DNA of 64,000 bases from Sphingobacteriales bacterium. Its GTDB lineage: Bacteria > Bacteroidota > Bacteroidia > Chitinophagales > UBA2359. Positions within the stretch are counted from its first letter, which is position 1, and each line of letters opens with the position of its first letter. The notes below the pieces were generated by a model. That model was not told the DNA's origin. It did no database searches and saw only the letters and a list, made by a program, of their open reading frames with translations. Shown here piece after piece: positions 50,968 through 59,807 of this stretch. The translations under genes and the position numbers were made by a program. The stretch is from contig JADJJT010000002.1 in the NCBI GenBank assembly GCA_016706405.1, positions 992,001-1,056,000 on the forward strand. The letters run 5' to 3'.

Positions 50968-52254
50968 CTAAATTCTTTCCCATATCATTGCATGGCCATG
51001 CCCACCGGCAGCGCACGATGCTACCAACGCAAATTGTTTATCTTCGCGGTGCAAACGATTAATAGCGGTACTAACCAATCGTGCCCCCGTAGCGCCAAAC
51101 GGATGCCCTATAGCTAACGAGCCTCCCCAAGTATTTATTTTATCCATTGGCAATTCGCCAAAAGCCGATGCAAGGTTAAGGTTGTCGCGGCAAAAAGTAT
51201 CGTTAGCCAAACACCGGATATTTGCCAAGACTTGCGCGGCAAAGGCTTCGTGCAGTTCTATCACATCTATATCGGTTATTTGCAGCCCCGTTTGTTGTAA
51301 TACCTGAGGTATGGCATAGGCAGGGCCTAATAACAACTCGCCTGTTGCCGGGTTTTGTGCCGTAAGCACATAGCCTCTTAGTACTGCTAAGGGCTTAAGT
51401 CCAAAGGTTTGAGCTTGATGTTGGGTTGTTAGCAAAGTACTGGCAGCGCCGTCTGTTAAAAAGGAAGCATTGCCAGCTGTTATACTGCCATAAGGTTTTG
51501 CAAAAGCAGATGGCAGGGCAGCTAATTTTTCCGGATGCAATTGCGCCCTAACCCCGTTGTCGTTGGTAATATTGGTAAAATTTGGTGGCGTTTGAACGGC
51601 TGTAATTTCGTTATCTAACCATCCGGATTGCGCAGCATGGTAGGCCAACTCGTGCGAACGAAGGGCAAAAGCATCTTGGTCATTGCGCGAAATACCCAGC
51701 TTGTCGGCCAGTTTTTGGCAATCTTGCCCCATGCTTAAACCTGTACTAAACTCGGTAATAGTGGGTATTTGTGGTTTAAGGTCGTTTGGGCGAAGGCCGG
51801 CAATTAGTTTAATATAATCGGCAGTTGATTTGGCATTTTTAGCTTTTAATAGTTTGCTGCGCAATGATTTTGCTACTTGAATGGGAATATCGCTGACCGA
51901 GTCGGCGCCGCCAGCTACTACTAATTTGGCTTTTCCTAATATTAACTGGTCGGCGGCTAAAGACAAGGCCATATTTGCCGATATACAGGCCAAGCTAACT
52001 GTAAATGCAGGTGATTTGGGTTGAATAGCTGCTCCTAATGCTATTTCGCGGGCTAAATTACTGGTTTGTATTTGATGAACAACCGTTCCTATAATGGTTA
52101 AATCAATAGCCGAACCATCTATGCCAACTTTTTTGAGTAAGCCATTGGTGGCCATGCGTCCTAAATCGTAGGCGGTGAGGTTGGCAAAATCGGTTCCGGA
52201 TTTGGCAAATGGGGTACGGCATCCGGCTATAAATACTACTTTTTGATTAAGCAT
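50968..52254 (-). CDS. Acetyl-CoA acyltransferase (thiolase), FadI/FadA-like
   Basis: 428-residue thiolase that cleaves 3-ketoacyl-CoA with CoA (beta-oxidation) or condenses acetyl-CoA units. The acyl-accepting cysteine is C90 in SLACISANMAL. The catalytic His is H384 in GHPFGATGARL and the second Cys is C414 in SCAAGGHGHAM. The length (above 400) and insertions resemble FadI-type trifunctional thiolases more than short biosynthetic ones. The usual FadJ/FadB partner is missing from the window. It is the last gene of the run pccB-accC-hscA-thiolase; it starts 29 nt after hscA. Confidence 0.9.
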   Translation of the reverse strand: MLNQKVVFIAGCRTPFAKSGTDFANLTAYDLGRMATNGLLKKVGIDGSAIDLTIIGTVVHQIQTSNLAREIALGAAIQPKSPAFTVSLACISANMALSLAADQLILGKAKLVVAGGADSVSDIPIQVAKSLRSKLLKAKNAKSTADYIKLIAGLRPNDLKPQIPTITEFSTGLSMGQDCQKLADKLGISRNDQDAFALRSHELAYHAAQSGWLDNEITAVQTPPNFTNITNDNGVRAQLHPEKLAALPSAFAKPYGSITAGNASFLTDGAASTLLTTQHQAQTFGLKPLAVLRGYVLTAQNPATGELLLGPAYAIPQVLQQTGLQITDIDVIELHEAFAAQVLANIRCLANDTFCRDNLNLASAFGELPMDKINTWGGSLAIGHPFGATGARLVSTAINRLHREDKQFALVASCAAGGHGHAMIWERI

Positions 52255-52283
52255 AATTCAAGCGCTCGTTTGTAGCGAATTAG

Positions 52284-54188
52284 TTAATTGGTAATTTTTT
52301 TACCGTGCATGGCATCGGTCAATGCTTTGCTCATAAGTCGTTCGGCAAATGGGCGGGTAAATTGGTTTAGTGCTTCAATTAAGGTATGTAGCTCGTCTTT
52401 AGGGGCAGTGCTTAACACTGTTTGAAGATTTTTTATATGTGTTTTTGTGCCGTTGATTTCTTCTTCGGTTAATAGCGATGTGTTTTTTGCCATAAAACGC
52501 TCGGCGGTTGCAATTAGCTGTTCCGCTTCAACCTGTGCTTCTCGCAAGGCACGTGTTTGCATGTCCGATTTTGCATTTTTTATCGAGTCAAGCAACATGG
52601 TAGCCAATTCTTCTTCTGTAACACCATATTGAGGCCGTACTTCTATGCTTTGCGATACCCCCGACCGCAACTCTTTGGCAGCTACCCGCGTGATACCATC
52701 GGCATCAATGGTAAAGCTAACTTCAACCTTAGCCATTCCGGCGGGCATAGCGGGTATTCCTTTAAGGTCAAATGCACCTAATTTGCGATTATCGCTCACC
52801 AAATCGCGCTCGCCTTGGTAAATAGTAATGCGCATATTGGCTTGCCCATCTAATTGGGTGGTGTATTGCCTTGCAGCTTTAATGGGTATCCGGCTGTTGC
52901 GCGGAATAAGCACATCCATAAGTCCGCCCATTGTTTCAATGCCTAACGACAGCGGAGTAATATCGAGCAGTAATAAATCGTTGCGGCCACCTGCTAAAAT
53001 ACTTGCCTGAACAGCGGCACCTAAGGCCACAACTTCGTCGGGGTTTAACGCATCGTGTATAGGTCGGTTGAAATAATTAGCAACAGCCTGCTTTATCAGG
53101 GGCATTCGTGTTGAGCCGCCTACAAGTACAATTTCATTTAAATCGTTTGCGGTAAGTTTAGCATCAGCAAGGGCGTTTTTACAACAGTTAATAGTTTGGC
53201 TAATTAGTGGCTGTGCTATTTCGGCTAACTGCGTTTGGGTTAATTGTAGGGCTATGCCATTTACTGTTCCTTGCCATTGTGGCTGGGCCGATAGGGCAAT
53301 TTTTGCCTGCTCGGCAGCTAAGCGCCATGCCTGTCCCAACGATTTGTTGTTGGATAAGTCGGCAGAGCTTAATCCGGATGCGGGTAGCCACCAATTTACA
53401 ATAGCGCGGTCAATATCGTCTCCGCCTAAAAATGTATCGCCGTTGGTAGCTAATACTTCAAAAATGCCGTTTTCAATACGCAAAACCGAAATATCGAAAG
53501 TACCACCGCCAAGGTCATAAACGGCAATAGTTCGGGTTTGGGCAGGGTCTATTCCCAAGCCATAGGCCAAACTTGCTGCGGTGGGTTCGTTTATAATGCG
53601 CAACACGTCTAATCCGGCTAATTTGCCGGCATCGCGGGTGGCCTGTCGTTGGGCATCGTTAAAATAGGCGGGTACAGTAATTACAGCTTTTGTTACAGGT
53701 AAGTTAAGCATTTCTTCTGCCCGTTGTTTTAATTGCTGCAAAATAAGCCCCGATAGTTCAATAGGGGTAAAAAATCTGTTTCCAACTCTAATTTTAACCA
53801 AGCGGTCAGTATCATCGTTTATAATTTCGTAGCCCAAAGTATTGGTTAAATCTTGCACATCGGCATACGATTTTCCCATTAAACGCTTAACCGAATAAAT
53901 AGTATTTTCGGGGTTAGAAATTAAATGGGGTTTTGCCTCGATGCCTACCAATATTTCGGTACTGCCGGGGTTAAAATAAATTATAGATGGCACTAACTGT
54001 TGTGTTTCGTTTGTTGCTGCCGTTGCTGCGGTTGGGGCTATAATTTGTGCTTGGTTATTTTGTGCATTTACGTAGGCCACTAAACTGTTGGTAGTGCCCA
54101 AGTCAATGCCAATAACTATATCTTGATTAATGCTTGGGGCTATATTGGCTAATTCGCCGCCTTTCATGTCTATCGCTATTTTTGCCAT
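52284..54188 (-). CDS. hscA: HscA-like Hsp70 chaperone
   Basis: 634-residue second Hsp70. HscA rather than DnaK is suggested by the N-terminal extension before IGIDLGTTNSLVAYV, by SVKRLMGKSYADVQ, DAGKLAGLDVLRIINEPT, FEVLATNGDTFLGGDD and the C-terminal SIEVRPQYGVTEEELA, and by the absence of the DnaK EEV/EEI tail. HscA helps release clusters from IscU. IscU in this window has the LPPVK target motif (100-104). The cochaperone HscB is not seen nearby. It lies between accC (87 nt) and the thiolase (29 nt), unusual neighbours for hscA. A later in-frame ATG (MKGGELAN) is a possible start. Confidence 0.78.
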   Translation of the reverse strand: MAKIAIDMKGGELANIAPSINQDIVIGIDLGTTNSLVAYVNAQNNQAQIIAPTAATAATNETQQLVPSIIYFNPGSTEILVGIEAKPHLISNPENTIYSVKRLMGKSYADVQDLTNTLGYEIINDDTDRLVKIRVGNRFFTPIELSGLILQQLKQRAEEMLNLPVTKAVITVPAYFNDAQRQATRDAGKLAGLDVLRIINEPTAASLAYGLGIDPAQTRTIAVYDLGGGTFDISVLRIENGIFEVLATNGDTFLGGDDIDRAIVNWWLPASGLSSADLSNNKSLGQAWRLAAEQAKIALSAQPQWQGTVNGIALQLTQTQLAEIAQPLISQTINCCKNALADAKLTANDLNEIVLVGGSTRMPLIKQAVANYFNRPIHDALNPDEVVALGAAVQASILAGGRNDLLLLDITPLSLGIETMGGLMDVLIPRNSRIPIKAARQYTTQLDGQANMRITIYQGERDLVSDNRKLGAFDLKGIPAMPAGMAKVEVSFTIDADGITRVAAKELRSGVSQSIEVRPQYGVTEEELATMLLDSIKNAKSDMQTRALREAQVEAEQLIATAERFMAKNTSLLTEEEINGTKTHIKNLQTVLSTAPKDELHTLIEALNQFTRPFAERLMSKALTDAMHGKKITN

Positions 54189-54275
54189 AATGGTATTTTT
54201 TTATTCCGGAATCTTTATTTTATTAATTATAATTTGTATTCTTAACTTTTTTCGCCTCAAGAAATAAATCTAAGA

Positions 54276-55802
54276 CTATCGCAATCTGTTTATCCGCCAT
54301 AAAGGGCTACCTAAAGATTTGGGTTTAGGCGTATCAACGTAGTTGAGGTTACTTGTTGGTTGTTGTTCAATTGTTGAAGTTGAAGTAGATTTTTGCAATA
54401 ATTGAGTACCTAAACGAGCGGCTATTTCGGCAATTTCCGGATGTTTTGGCGTTTTTAAAACTTCCGGATTAAAATATTGAGCTATAAAATTGGTATCAAA
54501 TTGACCGTTAATAAACAGGGGATCTTGCATAACCCAAGCACCAAATGGTAAGGTTGTTTTTACACCTTCAATTGCGTACTGGTTTATGGCCGCCAACATT
54601 TTGGCAATACAAGTTTTGCGGTCGGGGGCGTAAACAATTAATTTGGCTATCATGGGGTCATATTGAATTGGAATGGCCATTCCTTGTTCAAAACCGTCAT
54701 CAACTCTAATTCCGGGGCCTAATGGCGGGCGGTAGGTGGTAAGCGTACCAATATCGGGAAGAAAATTATTTTCGGGGTCTTCGGCACAAATACGCAGTTC
54801 TATGGCGTGGCCAATCAAGGGTATATCTGCCTGCTGATAGCCAAGCGGTTCGCCACGCGCAATCCGGATTTGCTCTTTTACGATATCAATTCCGGTAATA
54901 AATTCGGTTACCGGATGCTCAACTTGCAAGCGGGTATTCATTTCTAAAAAGTAGTAGTTCAACTGGTCGTCCAATAAAAACTCTACAGTTCCAGCACCAG
55001 TATATTGCACTGCTTTGGCCAAATTAACGGCACTTTGCCCCATTGCAGCCCGTATTTCGGGCGTTAATATGCTTGATGGTGCTTCTTCAATCAATTTTTG
55101 ATGCCTTCGCTGAATCGAACATTCGCGCTCGTGCAAATGCACCACATTTCCAAAACTATCGGCCAAAATTTGTATTTCAATATGGCGGGGCGATCTTACA
55201 AATTTTTCAATAAATACCGACCCATCGCCAAATGCCGACAAAGCCTCGCTCATGGCACGGTTGGTTTGCTCTTCAAATTCGTTAGGGTTGTTTATTATGC
55301 GCATACCTTTGCCACCGCCGCCGGCAGCCGCTTTAATGAGTACCGGAAATCCAATTTTAAGCGCTATTTGTTTGGCTTCGTCAAGGTCGCTGATGCTGGT
55401 TTGGGTGCCGGGCACCATGGGCACATTATGCTGTTGAGCTACTGCTTTTGCTGCTAATTTGTTGCCCATAGCCTCCATGGCTTGCGCCGACGGACCAATA
55501 AATTGTAGCCCGGCCTGTTGCACTGCAAGGGCAAACGCGGCATTTTCGCTCAAAAAACCAAATCCCGGATGTATGCCTTGAGCTTGGCAGGCCAAAGCGG
55601 TACTAATAATTACATCGCCCCTTAAATACGACTCGCGCGAGGGGGCAGGCCCTATACAATAGGCTTCGTCGGCAAAATGTACGTGCGGGGCATTGCGGTC
55701 GGCTTCCGAAAAAACGGCAACCGTTATAATATTCATTTCTTTTAGCGAGCGCATAATGCGCAACGCAATTTCGCCACGATTGGCAATTAATACTTTTTGC
55801 AT
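54276..55802 (-). CDS. accC: Acyl-CoA carboxylase biotin carboxylase subunit
   Basis: 508-residue biotin carboxylase that uses ATP and bicarbonate to carboxylate biotin on a carrier protein. N-terminal KVLIANRGEIALRIMRS; ATP-grasp motifs IKAAAGGGGKGMRI, RECSIQRRHQKLIEEAPS and MNTRLQVEHPVTE. It lacks a fused biotin-carrier domain: the C-terminus is a linker with Ser/Thr-rich sequence ending SLGSPLWRINRLR. The carrier must be elsewhere in the genome. The pccB-like carboxyltransferase is 91 nt upstream, so the pair probably forms an acetyl- or propionyl-CoA carboxylase. Confidence 0.93.
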   Translation of the reverse strand: MQKVLIANRGEIALRIMRSLKEMNIITVAVFSEADRNAPHVHFADEAYCIGPAPSRESYLRGDVIISTALACQAQGIHPGFGFLSENAAFALAVQQAGLQFIGPSAQAMEAMGNKLAAKAVAQQHNVPMVPGTQTSISDLDEAKQIALKIGFPVLIKAAAGGGGKGMRIINNPNEFEEQTNRAMSEALSAFGDGSVFIEKFVRSPRHIEIQILADSFGNVVHLHERECSIQRRHQKLIEEAPSSILTPEIRAAMGQSAVNLAKAVQYTGAGTVEFLLDDQLNYYFLEMNTRLQVEHPVTEFITGIDIVKEQIRIARGEPLGYQQADIPLIGHAIELRICAEDPENNFLPDIGTLTTYRPPLGPGIRVDDGFEQGMAIPIQYDPMIAKLIVYAPDRKTCIAKMLAAINQYAIEGVKTTLPFGAWVMQDPLFINGQFDTNFIAQYFNPEVLKTPKHPEIAEIAARLGTQLLQKSTSTSTIEQQPTSNLNYVDTPKPKSLGSPLWRINRLR

Positions 55803-55893
55803 ACAAAGGGATAAGTCGTTAGCTTTTCAACTGCCTATAAAATATTGGTTGTTCGACTGATAAATGATAGTTGTATTTTTTGAACTTTCATAT

Positions 55894-57456
55894 TTATAAT
55901 GGAATATTTCCATGTTTTTTGCGAGGCAATTTTAGGGCTTTATTTTCGAGCATGGAAAAACCTTTGATAAGTTTTATTCGGGTTTCGGTGGGGTCAATTA
56001 CTTCGTCAATAAAGCCACGGGCAGCGGCTTTATAAGGGTTTGCAAAGGTTTCGGTATATTCGGCGACTTTTTCTGTTAGTTTGGCCTCTTTGTCGTGGGC
56101 ATTGTCAATTTCGCGTTTAAAAATAATTTCGGCAGCTCCTTTTGCCCCCATGACGGCAATTTCGGCAGTTGGCCAGGCAAAATTAAGGTCGGCGCCAATA
56201 TGTTTCGAGTTCATTACATCGTAAGCACCGCCATAAGCTTTGCGGGTAATTACGGTTAGTTTGGGAACAGTAGCTTCGCAAAGTGCAAATAAAAGTTTAG
56301 CTCCGTTTGTAATAATGCCATGCCATTCTTGGTCGGTTCCGGGTAAAAATCCGGGAACATCAACAAAAACCAATAAGGGCACATTAAAAGCATCGCAAAA
56401 ACGCACAAAACGCGCACCTTTTTTTGAAGCGTTAATATCGAGCACGCCGGCCAAATGGGCAGGTTGGTTGGCAACTATGCCAATGCTTCGGCCAGCGATT
56501 CGGGCAAAACCAACCACAATATTTTCGGCAAAATCTTTATGAATTTCAAGAAACGAATCTTTATCGGCAATTTCTGCAATGATTTCGCGCATATCGTAGG
56601 GTTGATTAGCCGATGTGGGCAATATATTTTGGAGGTTTGGGCGCAGTTCGGCTTCATTACCTTGTCCGGATTTTTCCGGAGAATAAGTGTAAACAGGTGC
56701 GGTTTCTTCGCAATTTTGAGGAATATAGGTCAATAATTGCCTGATATTTTGTAAGCAAACTACTTCGTTTTCGCAGGCAAAATGGGTAACCCCCGATTTT
56801 GTAGCGTGGGTTTGTGCGCCGCCTAATTCGTCGTGGGTTACGTTCTCGTGGGTTACGGTTTTTACCACATTGGGGCCTGTAACATACATATAAGAGGTGT
56901 GCTCGACCATTAAAATAAAATCGGTGATGGCTGGTGAGTAAACCGCTCCGCCCGCACATGGGCCCATAATGGCCGATATTTGTGGTATTACTCCGGATGC
57001 AATGGTGTTGCGGTAAAAAATATCGGCGTAGCCCCCCAACGAACTTACCCCTTCTTGAATACGAGCGCCGCCGCTATCGTTCAAACCAATTACTGGCGCT
57101 CCATTTTTAAGGGCTAAGTCCATTATTTTGCAAATTTTTTCGGCATGTGTTTCGCTTAACGAACCGCCAAAAACGGTAAAATCTTGCGAAAAAACATACA
57201 CCAAACGCCCATTAACAGTGCCATATCCGGTAATAACGCCATCGCCTAAAAATTGTTGAGTTTCCATGCCAAAATCGCTGCACCTATGCTGTACCAATTG
57301 GCCAATTTCTTCAAAACTATTTTCGTCTAACAAAATTTGAAGCCGCTCGCGGGCAGTTAATTTGCCCTGTTCGTGTTGTTTGTCTATGCGTTTTTGCCCG
57401 CCACCTTCTAAGGCTTGGGCTTTTTTCTGTTGTAAAACATCCAAAGGATTTTGCAT
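55894..57456 (-). CDS. pccB: Acyl-CoA carboxylase beta (carboxyltransferase) subunit, PccB-like
   Basis: 520-residue carboxyltransferase that moves the carboxyl group from biotin to an acyl-CoA, most likely propionyl-CoA or a related short-chain acyl-CoA. Family motifs are KLTARERLQILLDENSF, GLNDSGGARIQEGVSSLGGY, the oxyanion/CoA-binding GPCAGGAVYSPAITDF, VDVPGFLPGTDQEW and AYGGAYDVMNSK, and the C-terminal RKKHGNIPL. First gene of the minus-strand run with accC, hscA and the thiolase. Substrate range cannot be read from the sequence by eye. Confidence 0.92.
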   Translation of the reverse strand: MQNPLDVLQQKKAQALEGGGQKRIDKQHEQGKLTARERLQILLDENSFEEIGQLVQHRCSDFGMETQQFLGDGVITGYGTVNGRLVYVFSQDFTVFGGSLSETHAEKICKIMDLALKNGAPVIGLNDSGGARIQEGVSSLGGYADIFYRNTIASGVIPQISAIMGPCAGGAVYSPAITDFILMVEHTSYMYVTGPNVVKTVTHENVTHDELGGAQTHATKSGVTHFACENEVVCLQNIRQLLTYIPQNCEETAPVYTYSPEKSGQGNEAELRPNLQNILPTSANQPYDMREIIAEIADKDSFLEIHKDFAENIVVGFARIAGRSIGIVANQPAHLAGVLDINASKKGARFVRFCDAFNVPLLVFVDVPGFLPGTDQEWHGIITNGAKLLFALCEATVPKLTVITRKAYGGAYDVMNSKHIGADLNFAWPTAEIAVMGAKGAAEIIFKREIDNAHDKEAKLTEKVAEYTETFANPYKAAARGFIDEVIDPTETRIKLIKGFSMLENKALKLPRKKHGNIPL

Positions 57457-57510
57457 ACATTTATAAAGATAAAAATACTATTCGCCTATTTAAAAACTAA
57501 ATAAACGCGG

Positions 57511-57518
57511 CAAAAATA
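57511..57518 (-). promoter_or_regulatory. Candidate -7 element (TATTTTTG) for the pccB operon
   Basis: The minus-strand reading is TATTTTTG, 54 nt upstream of the pccB ATG and just after the hldD stop codon. Confidence 0.4.
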
Positions 57519-57555
57519 AGGCTTTGATTTGTATTTTTGTAAAGATTTAAAGCAA

Positions 57556-58536
57556 TTACCAATAAAGCCCCTTTGCCAAATAGTTTTGCACATAATCGGC
57601 TACGCCGTTCTCAAGGGTGGCAAAGGTTTGGTTGTAACCTGCTTGCTGCAGTTTTTGCATTTCGGCTTGGGTGTAGTATTGATATTTATCTCTAATGTCT
57701 TCTGGCATATCAATATACTCAATTTTGGGCGGCAGGTTTAGGGCGGCAAAAACAGCCTTTGCTAAATCTTCAAAACTGCGGGCTTGCCCGGTGCCAAGGT
57801 TGTATAAACCGCTGTTGGGGCGCTTAACATGCAATAACCAATGGCACACCTTTATAATATCTTTAACATATACAAAATCGCGGAGTTGGCCTCCGTTGGC
57901 AAAGCCCTCTTTGTGCGATTTAAACAGTTTTATAAACCCATTGCCATTTTTTGCTTGGGTAATCTGATTAAAGCCGTGCATTACAACCGAGGCATTTCGG
58001 CCCTTGTGATACTCGTTTGGGCCATAAACGTTAAAAAATTTCATGCCGTACCAATAGGGTGGGGCAGTGGTTTGCTGCAACGCCCATTTGTCGAACTCGT
58101 TTTTACTAATGCCATAAGGGTTTAGCGGTTTTAGCTCGAAGGGAATTTGGTGATTGTCGGCATAACCCAAGTTGCCATCGCCATAAGTTGCCGCCGATGA
58201 TGCGTATAAAAATGGTATTTGGTTTTGGGTGCAAATTTCCCATAAACTTTTTGAATAATTGACGTTTAGACGGTCAAAAATAGTAGTGTCCCACTCGGTG
58301 GTTGAAGACCGAGCGCCAAAATGGTAAACAGCTTCAACATTATCCGGATGATGTAAAAACCAGCTAACAAAACCGTCGCGTTGCATCCAACCCAAATATT
58401 TTTTATGGGTTAGGTTCTTCTTTTTTTCCGGACTTGCAAATTCATCGACCAAAATAAGGTCGTTGCGGCCCAATTGGTTAAAAAAAGCGGCAGCACAGCT
58501 ACCAATAAAGCCAGCAGCACCTGTTATTACAATCAT
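57556..58536 (-). CDS. hldD: ADP-L-glycero-D-manno-heptose 6-epimerase
   Basis: 326-residue extended short-chain dehydrogenase of the HldD/RfaD family, which epimerises ADP-heptose for the lipopolysaccharide core. NAD(P) motif TGAAGFIG at 5-12; HFGARSSTTEWD, ASSAATYG and the catalytic Tyr-Lys pair in NPYGISKNEFD; YGMKFFNVYGPNEYHKG is diagnostic for the family. It is 7 nt downstream of the PspC-like gene and presumably co-transcribed with it. No other heptose genes are in the window. Confidence 0.93.
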   Translation of the reverse strand: MIVITGAAGFIGSCAAAFFNQLGRNDLILVDEFASPEKKKNLTHKKYLGWMQRDGFVSWFLHHPDNVEAVYHFGARSSTTEWDTTIFDRLNVNYSKSLWEICTQNQIPFLYASSAATYGDGNLGYADNHQIPFELKPLNPYGISKNEFDKWALQQTTAPPYWYGMKFFNVYGPNEYHKGRNASVVMHGFNQITQAKNGNGFIKLFKSHKEGFANGGQLRDFVYVKDIIKVCHWLLHVKRPNSGLYNLGTGQARSFEDLAKAVFAALNLPPKIEYIDMPEDIRDKYQYYTQAEMQKLQQAGYNQTFATLENGVADYVQNYLAKGLYW

Positions 58537-58543
58537 GTATAAT

Positions 58544-58810
58544 TTATTGAGCTATTATTATTGTACTAAGAAAACTTGATTGGTCTATAAGTCGCGGTAT
58601 GATTGTAGGTTTTCGCGCGTAATTCCGGATATTTATTACAAACGCCAGCGCTAAATAAATAATCAATGGCGACCAATTGGCTATAAAAGCGGTATAAACA
58701 AAAAACAACCTGATATGGCGCGTGGGAATACCAATATGCTCTCCTAACCACGAGCACACACCAAAAGCCCTTGGTTCAAAAACTTCCCGCAAACGGTTAA
58801 TCCATTGCAT
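58544..58810 (-). CDS. PspC-domain membrane protein
   Basis: 88 residues of the PspC family. AFGVCSWLGEHIGIPTRHIR then LFFVYTAFI matches the PspC consensus (GVCxGLAEYFGxxxxxVRLxFV). One or two membrane helices are probable (LFFVYTAFIANWSPLIIYL). In other bacteria PspC proteins respond to envelope stress; here it is alone apart from hldD. The role is inferred from family. First gene of a two-gene operon with hldD. Confidence 0.75.
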   Translation of the reverse strand: MQWINRLREVFEPRAFGVCSWLGEHIGIPTRHIRLFFVYTAFIANWSPLIIYLALAFVINIRNYARKPTIIPRLIDQSSFLSTIIIAQ

Positions 58811-58836
58811 ATACGTTAAACCTTACTAAACAAGAA

Positions 58837-58844
58837 CAAAATTA
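58837..58844 (-). promoter_or_regulatory. Candidate -7 element (TAATTTTG) for the PspC-hldD operon
   Basis: The minus-strand reading is TAATTTTG, 26 nt upstream of the ATG at 58810. Confidence 0.5.
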
Positions 58845-59004
58845 CAAAAGACTTGCTAAAATTCTATACTTCTATGCAGTTTTTTAACTATTTAAAATAA
58901 AACAAACCGTTTTTTACTTTAAAAATGCTTGGACCAAATGCTTAATCATCAAACTTATCTTTTTTATTTTGCCATTTATTAGCTGTTTATTTTGTTTAAG
59001 TTCC

Positions 59005-59012
59005 TAATTTTG
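59005..59012 (+). promoter_or_regulatory. Candidate -7 element (TAATTTTG) for the AlkD-like gene
   Basis: TAATTTTG lies 42 nt upstream of the ATG at 59055. Confidence 0.45.
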
Positions 59013-59054
59013 TTGTATTTTATTTATTTAAACAGACATCAACTATAAAAAAAC

Positions 59055-59768
59055 ATGAGTAACACCGTTGAAGCAATAATGGAAGAACTGCGCAATTTAG
59101 GCAGCGACCAAATAAAAAAAATATTTCTAAAACATGGCGCGCGCGAGCCTTTTTTTGGCGTTAAGGTCGAGTATTTGAAAAAAATACTGAAGCGCGAAAA
59201 AAAGAACTACAATTTGGCTTTAGATTTGTATGCCACCGGAAACTCGGATGCCATGTACTTGGCCGGATTAATGGCCGACGAAAAACGTATGACCCCCAAC
59301 GATTTACAACGCTGGGCTAAGGAAGCATATTGGTATATATTAAGCGATTTTACCGTTGCTTGGGTAACCGCCGAAAGTCCACATGCCCTAAACATGGGCT
59401 TAAAATGGATTGACGACCCTGCCGAATTAGTAGCATCGGCCGGATGGGCTACCTTATCAGGTTGGGCAGCTATAACTCCCGATGCTCAACTTGACCTTGA
59501 CTGCCTAAACCAACTCCTTGACCGAGTAGCGAAGCAAATTGCCACCGCCCCCAACCGCGTGCGCTATACCATGAACGGCTTTGTAATTGCCATAGGTTGC
59601 TATGTGCTGCCTTTAACAGATAAAGCTGCCGAAATTGCCCAAAAAATTGGTAAAATTCATGTAAATATGGGCGATACTGCTTGTAAAGTGCCTTTGGCGA
59701 CCGAATATATTAAGAAAATTGCGTTGGCAGGTAAAACCGGACATAAACGCAAAATGGCAAGGTGCTAA
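59055..59768 (+). CDS. DNA alkylation repair protein, AlkD-like
   Basis: 237-residue all-helical HEAT-repeat protein of the AlkD DNA glycosylase family, which removes alkylated bases. The helical pairs are visible throughout (IMEELRNLGSDQIKKIFLKH, then YNLALDLYATGNSDAMYLAGL, then LVASAGWATLSGWAAI). Several tryptophans and aspartates in the middle region (YWYILSDFTVAWV) occupy the place of the AlkD active site, but catalytic residues cannot be assigned by eye. Some family members are not glycosylases. It ends 39 nt before the helicase gene; that gene has its own promoter element. Confidence 0.8.
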   Translation: MSNTVEAIMEELRNLGSDQIKKIFLKHGAREPFFGVKVEYLKKILKREKKNYNLALDLYATGNSDAMYLAGLMADEKRMTPNDLQRWAKEAYWYILSDFTVAWVTAESPHALNMGLKWIDDPAELVASAGWATLSGWAAITPDAQLDLDCLNQLLDRVAKQIATAPNRVRYTMNGFVIAIGCYVLPLTDKAAEIAQKIGKIHVNMGDTACKVPLATEYIKKIALAGKTGHKRKMARC

Positions 59769-59795
59769 TTAAGTTAAGGGTAAGACTAAAAACCT

Positions 59796-59803
59796 TACCT
59801 TTG
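59796..59803 (+). promoter_or_regulatory. TACCTTTG element abutting the helicase start
   Basis: TACCTTTG, an exact TAnnTTTG match, ends 4 nt before the ATG at 59808. Use as a -7 box implies a leaderless or nearly leaderless mRNA. Confidence 0.45.
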
Positions 59804-59807
59804 CTCT

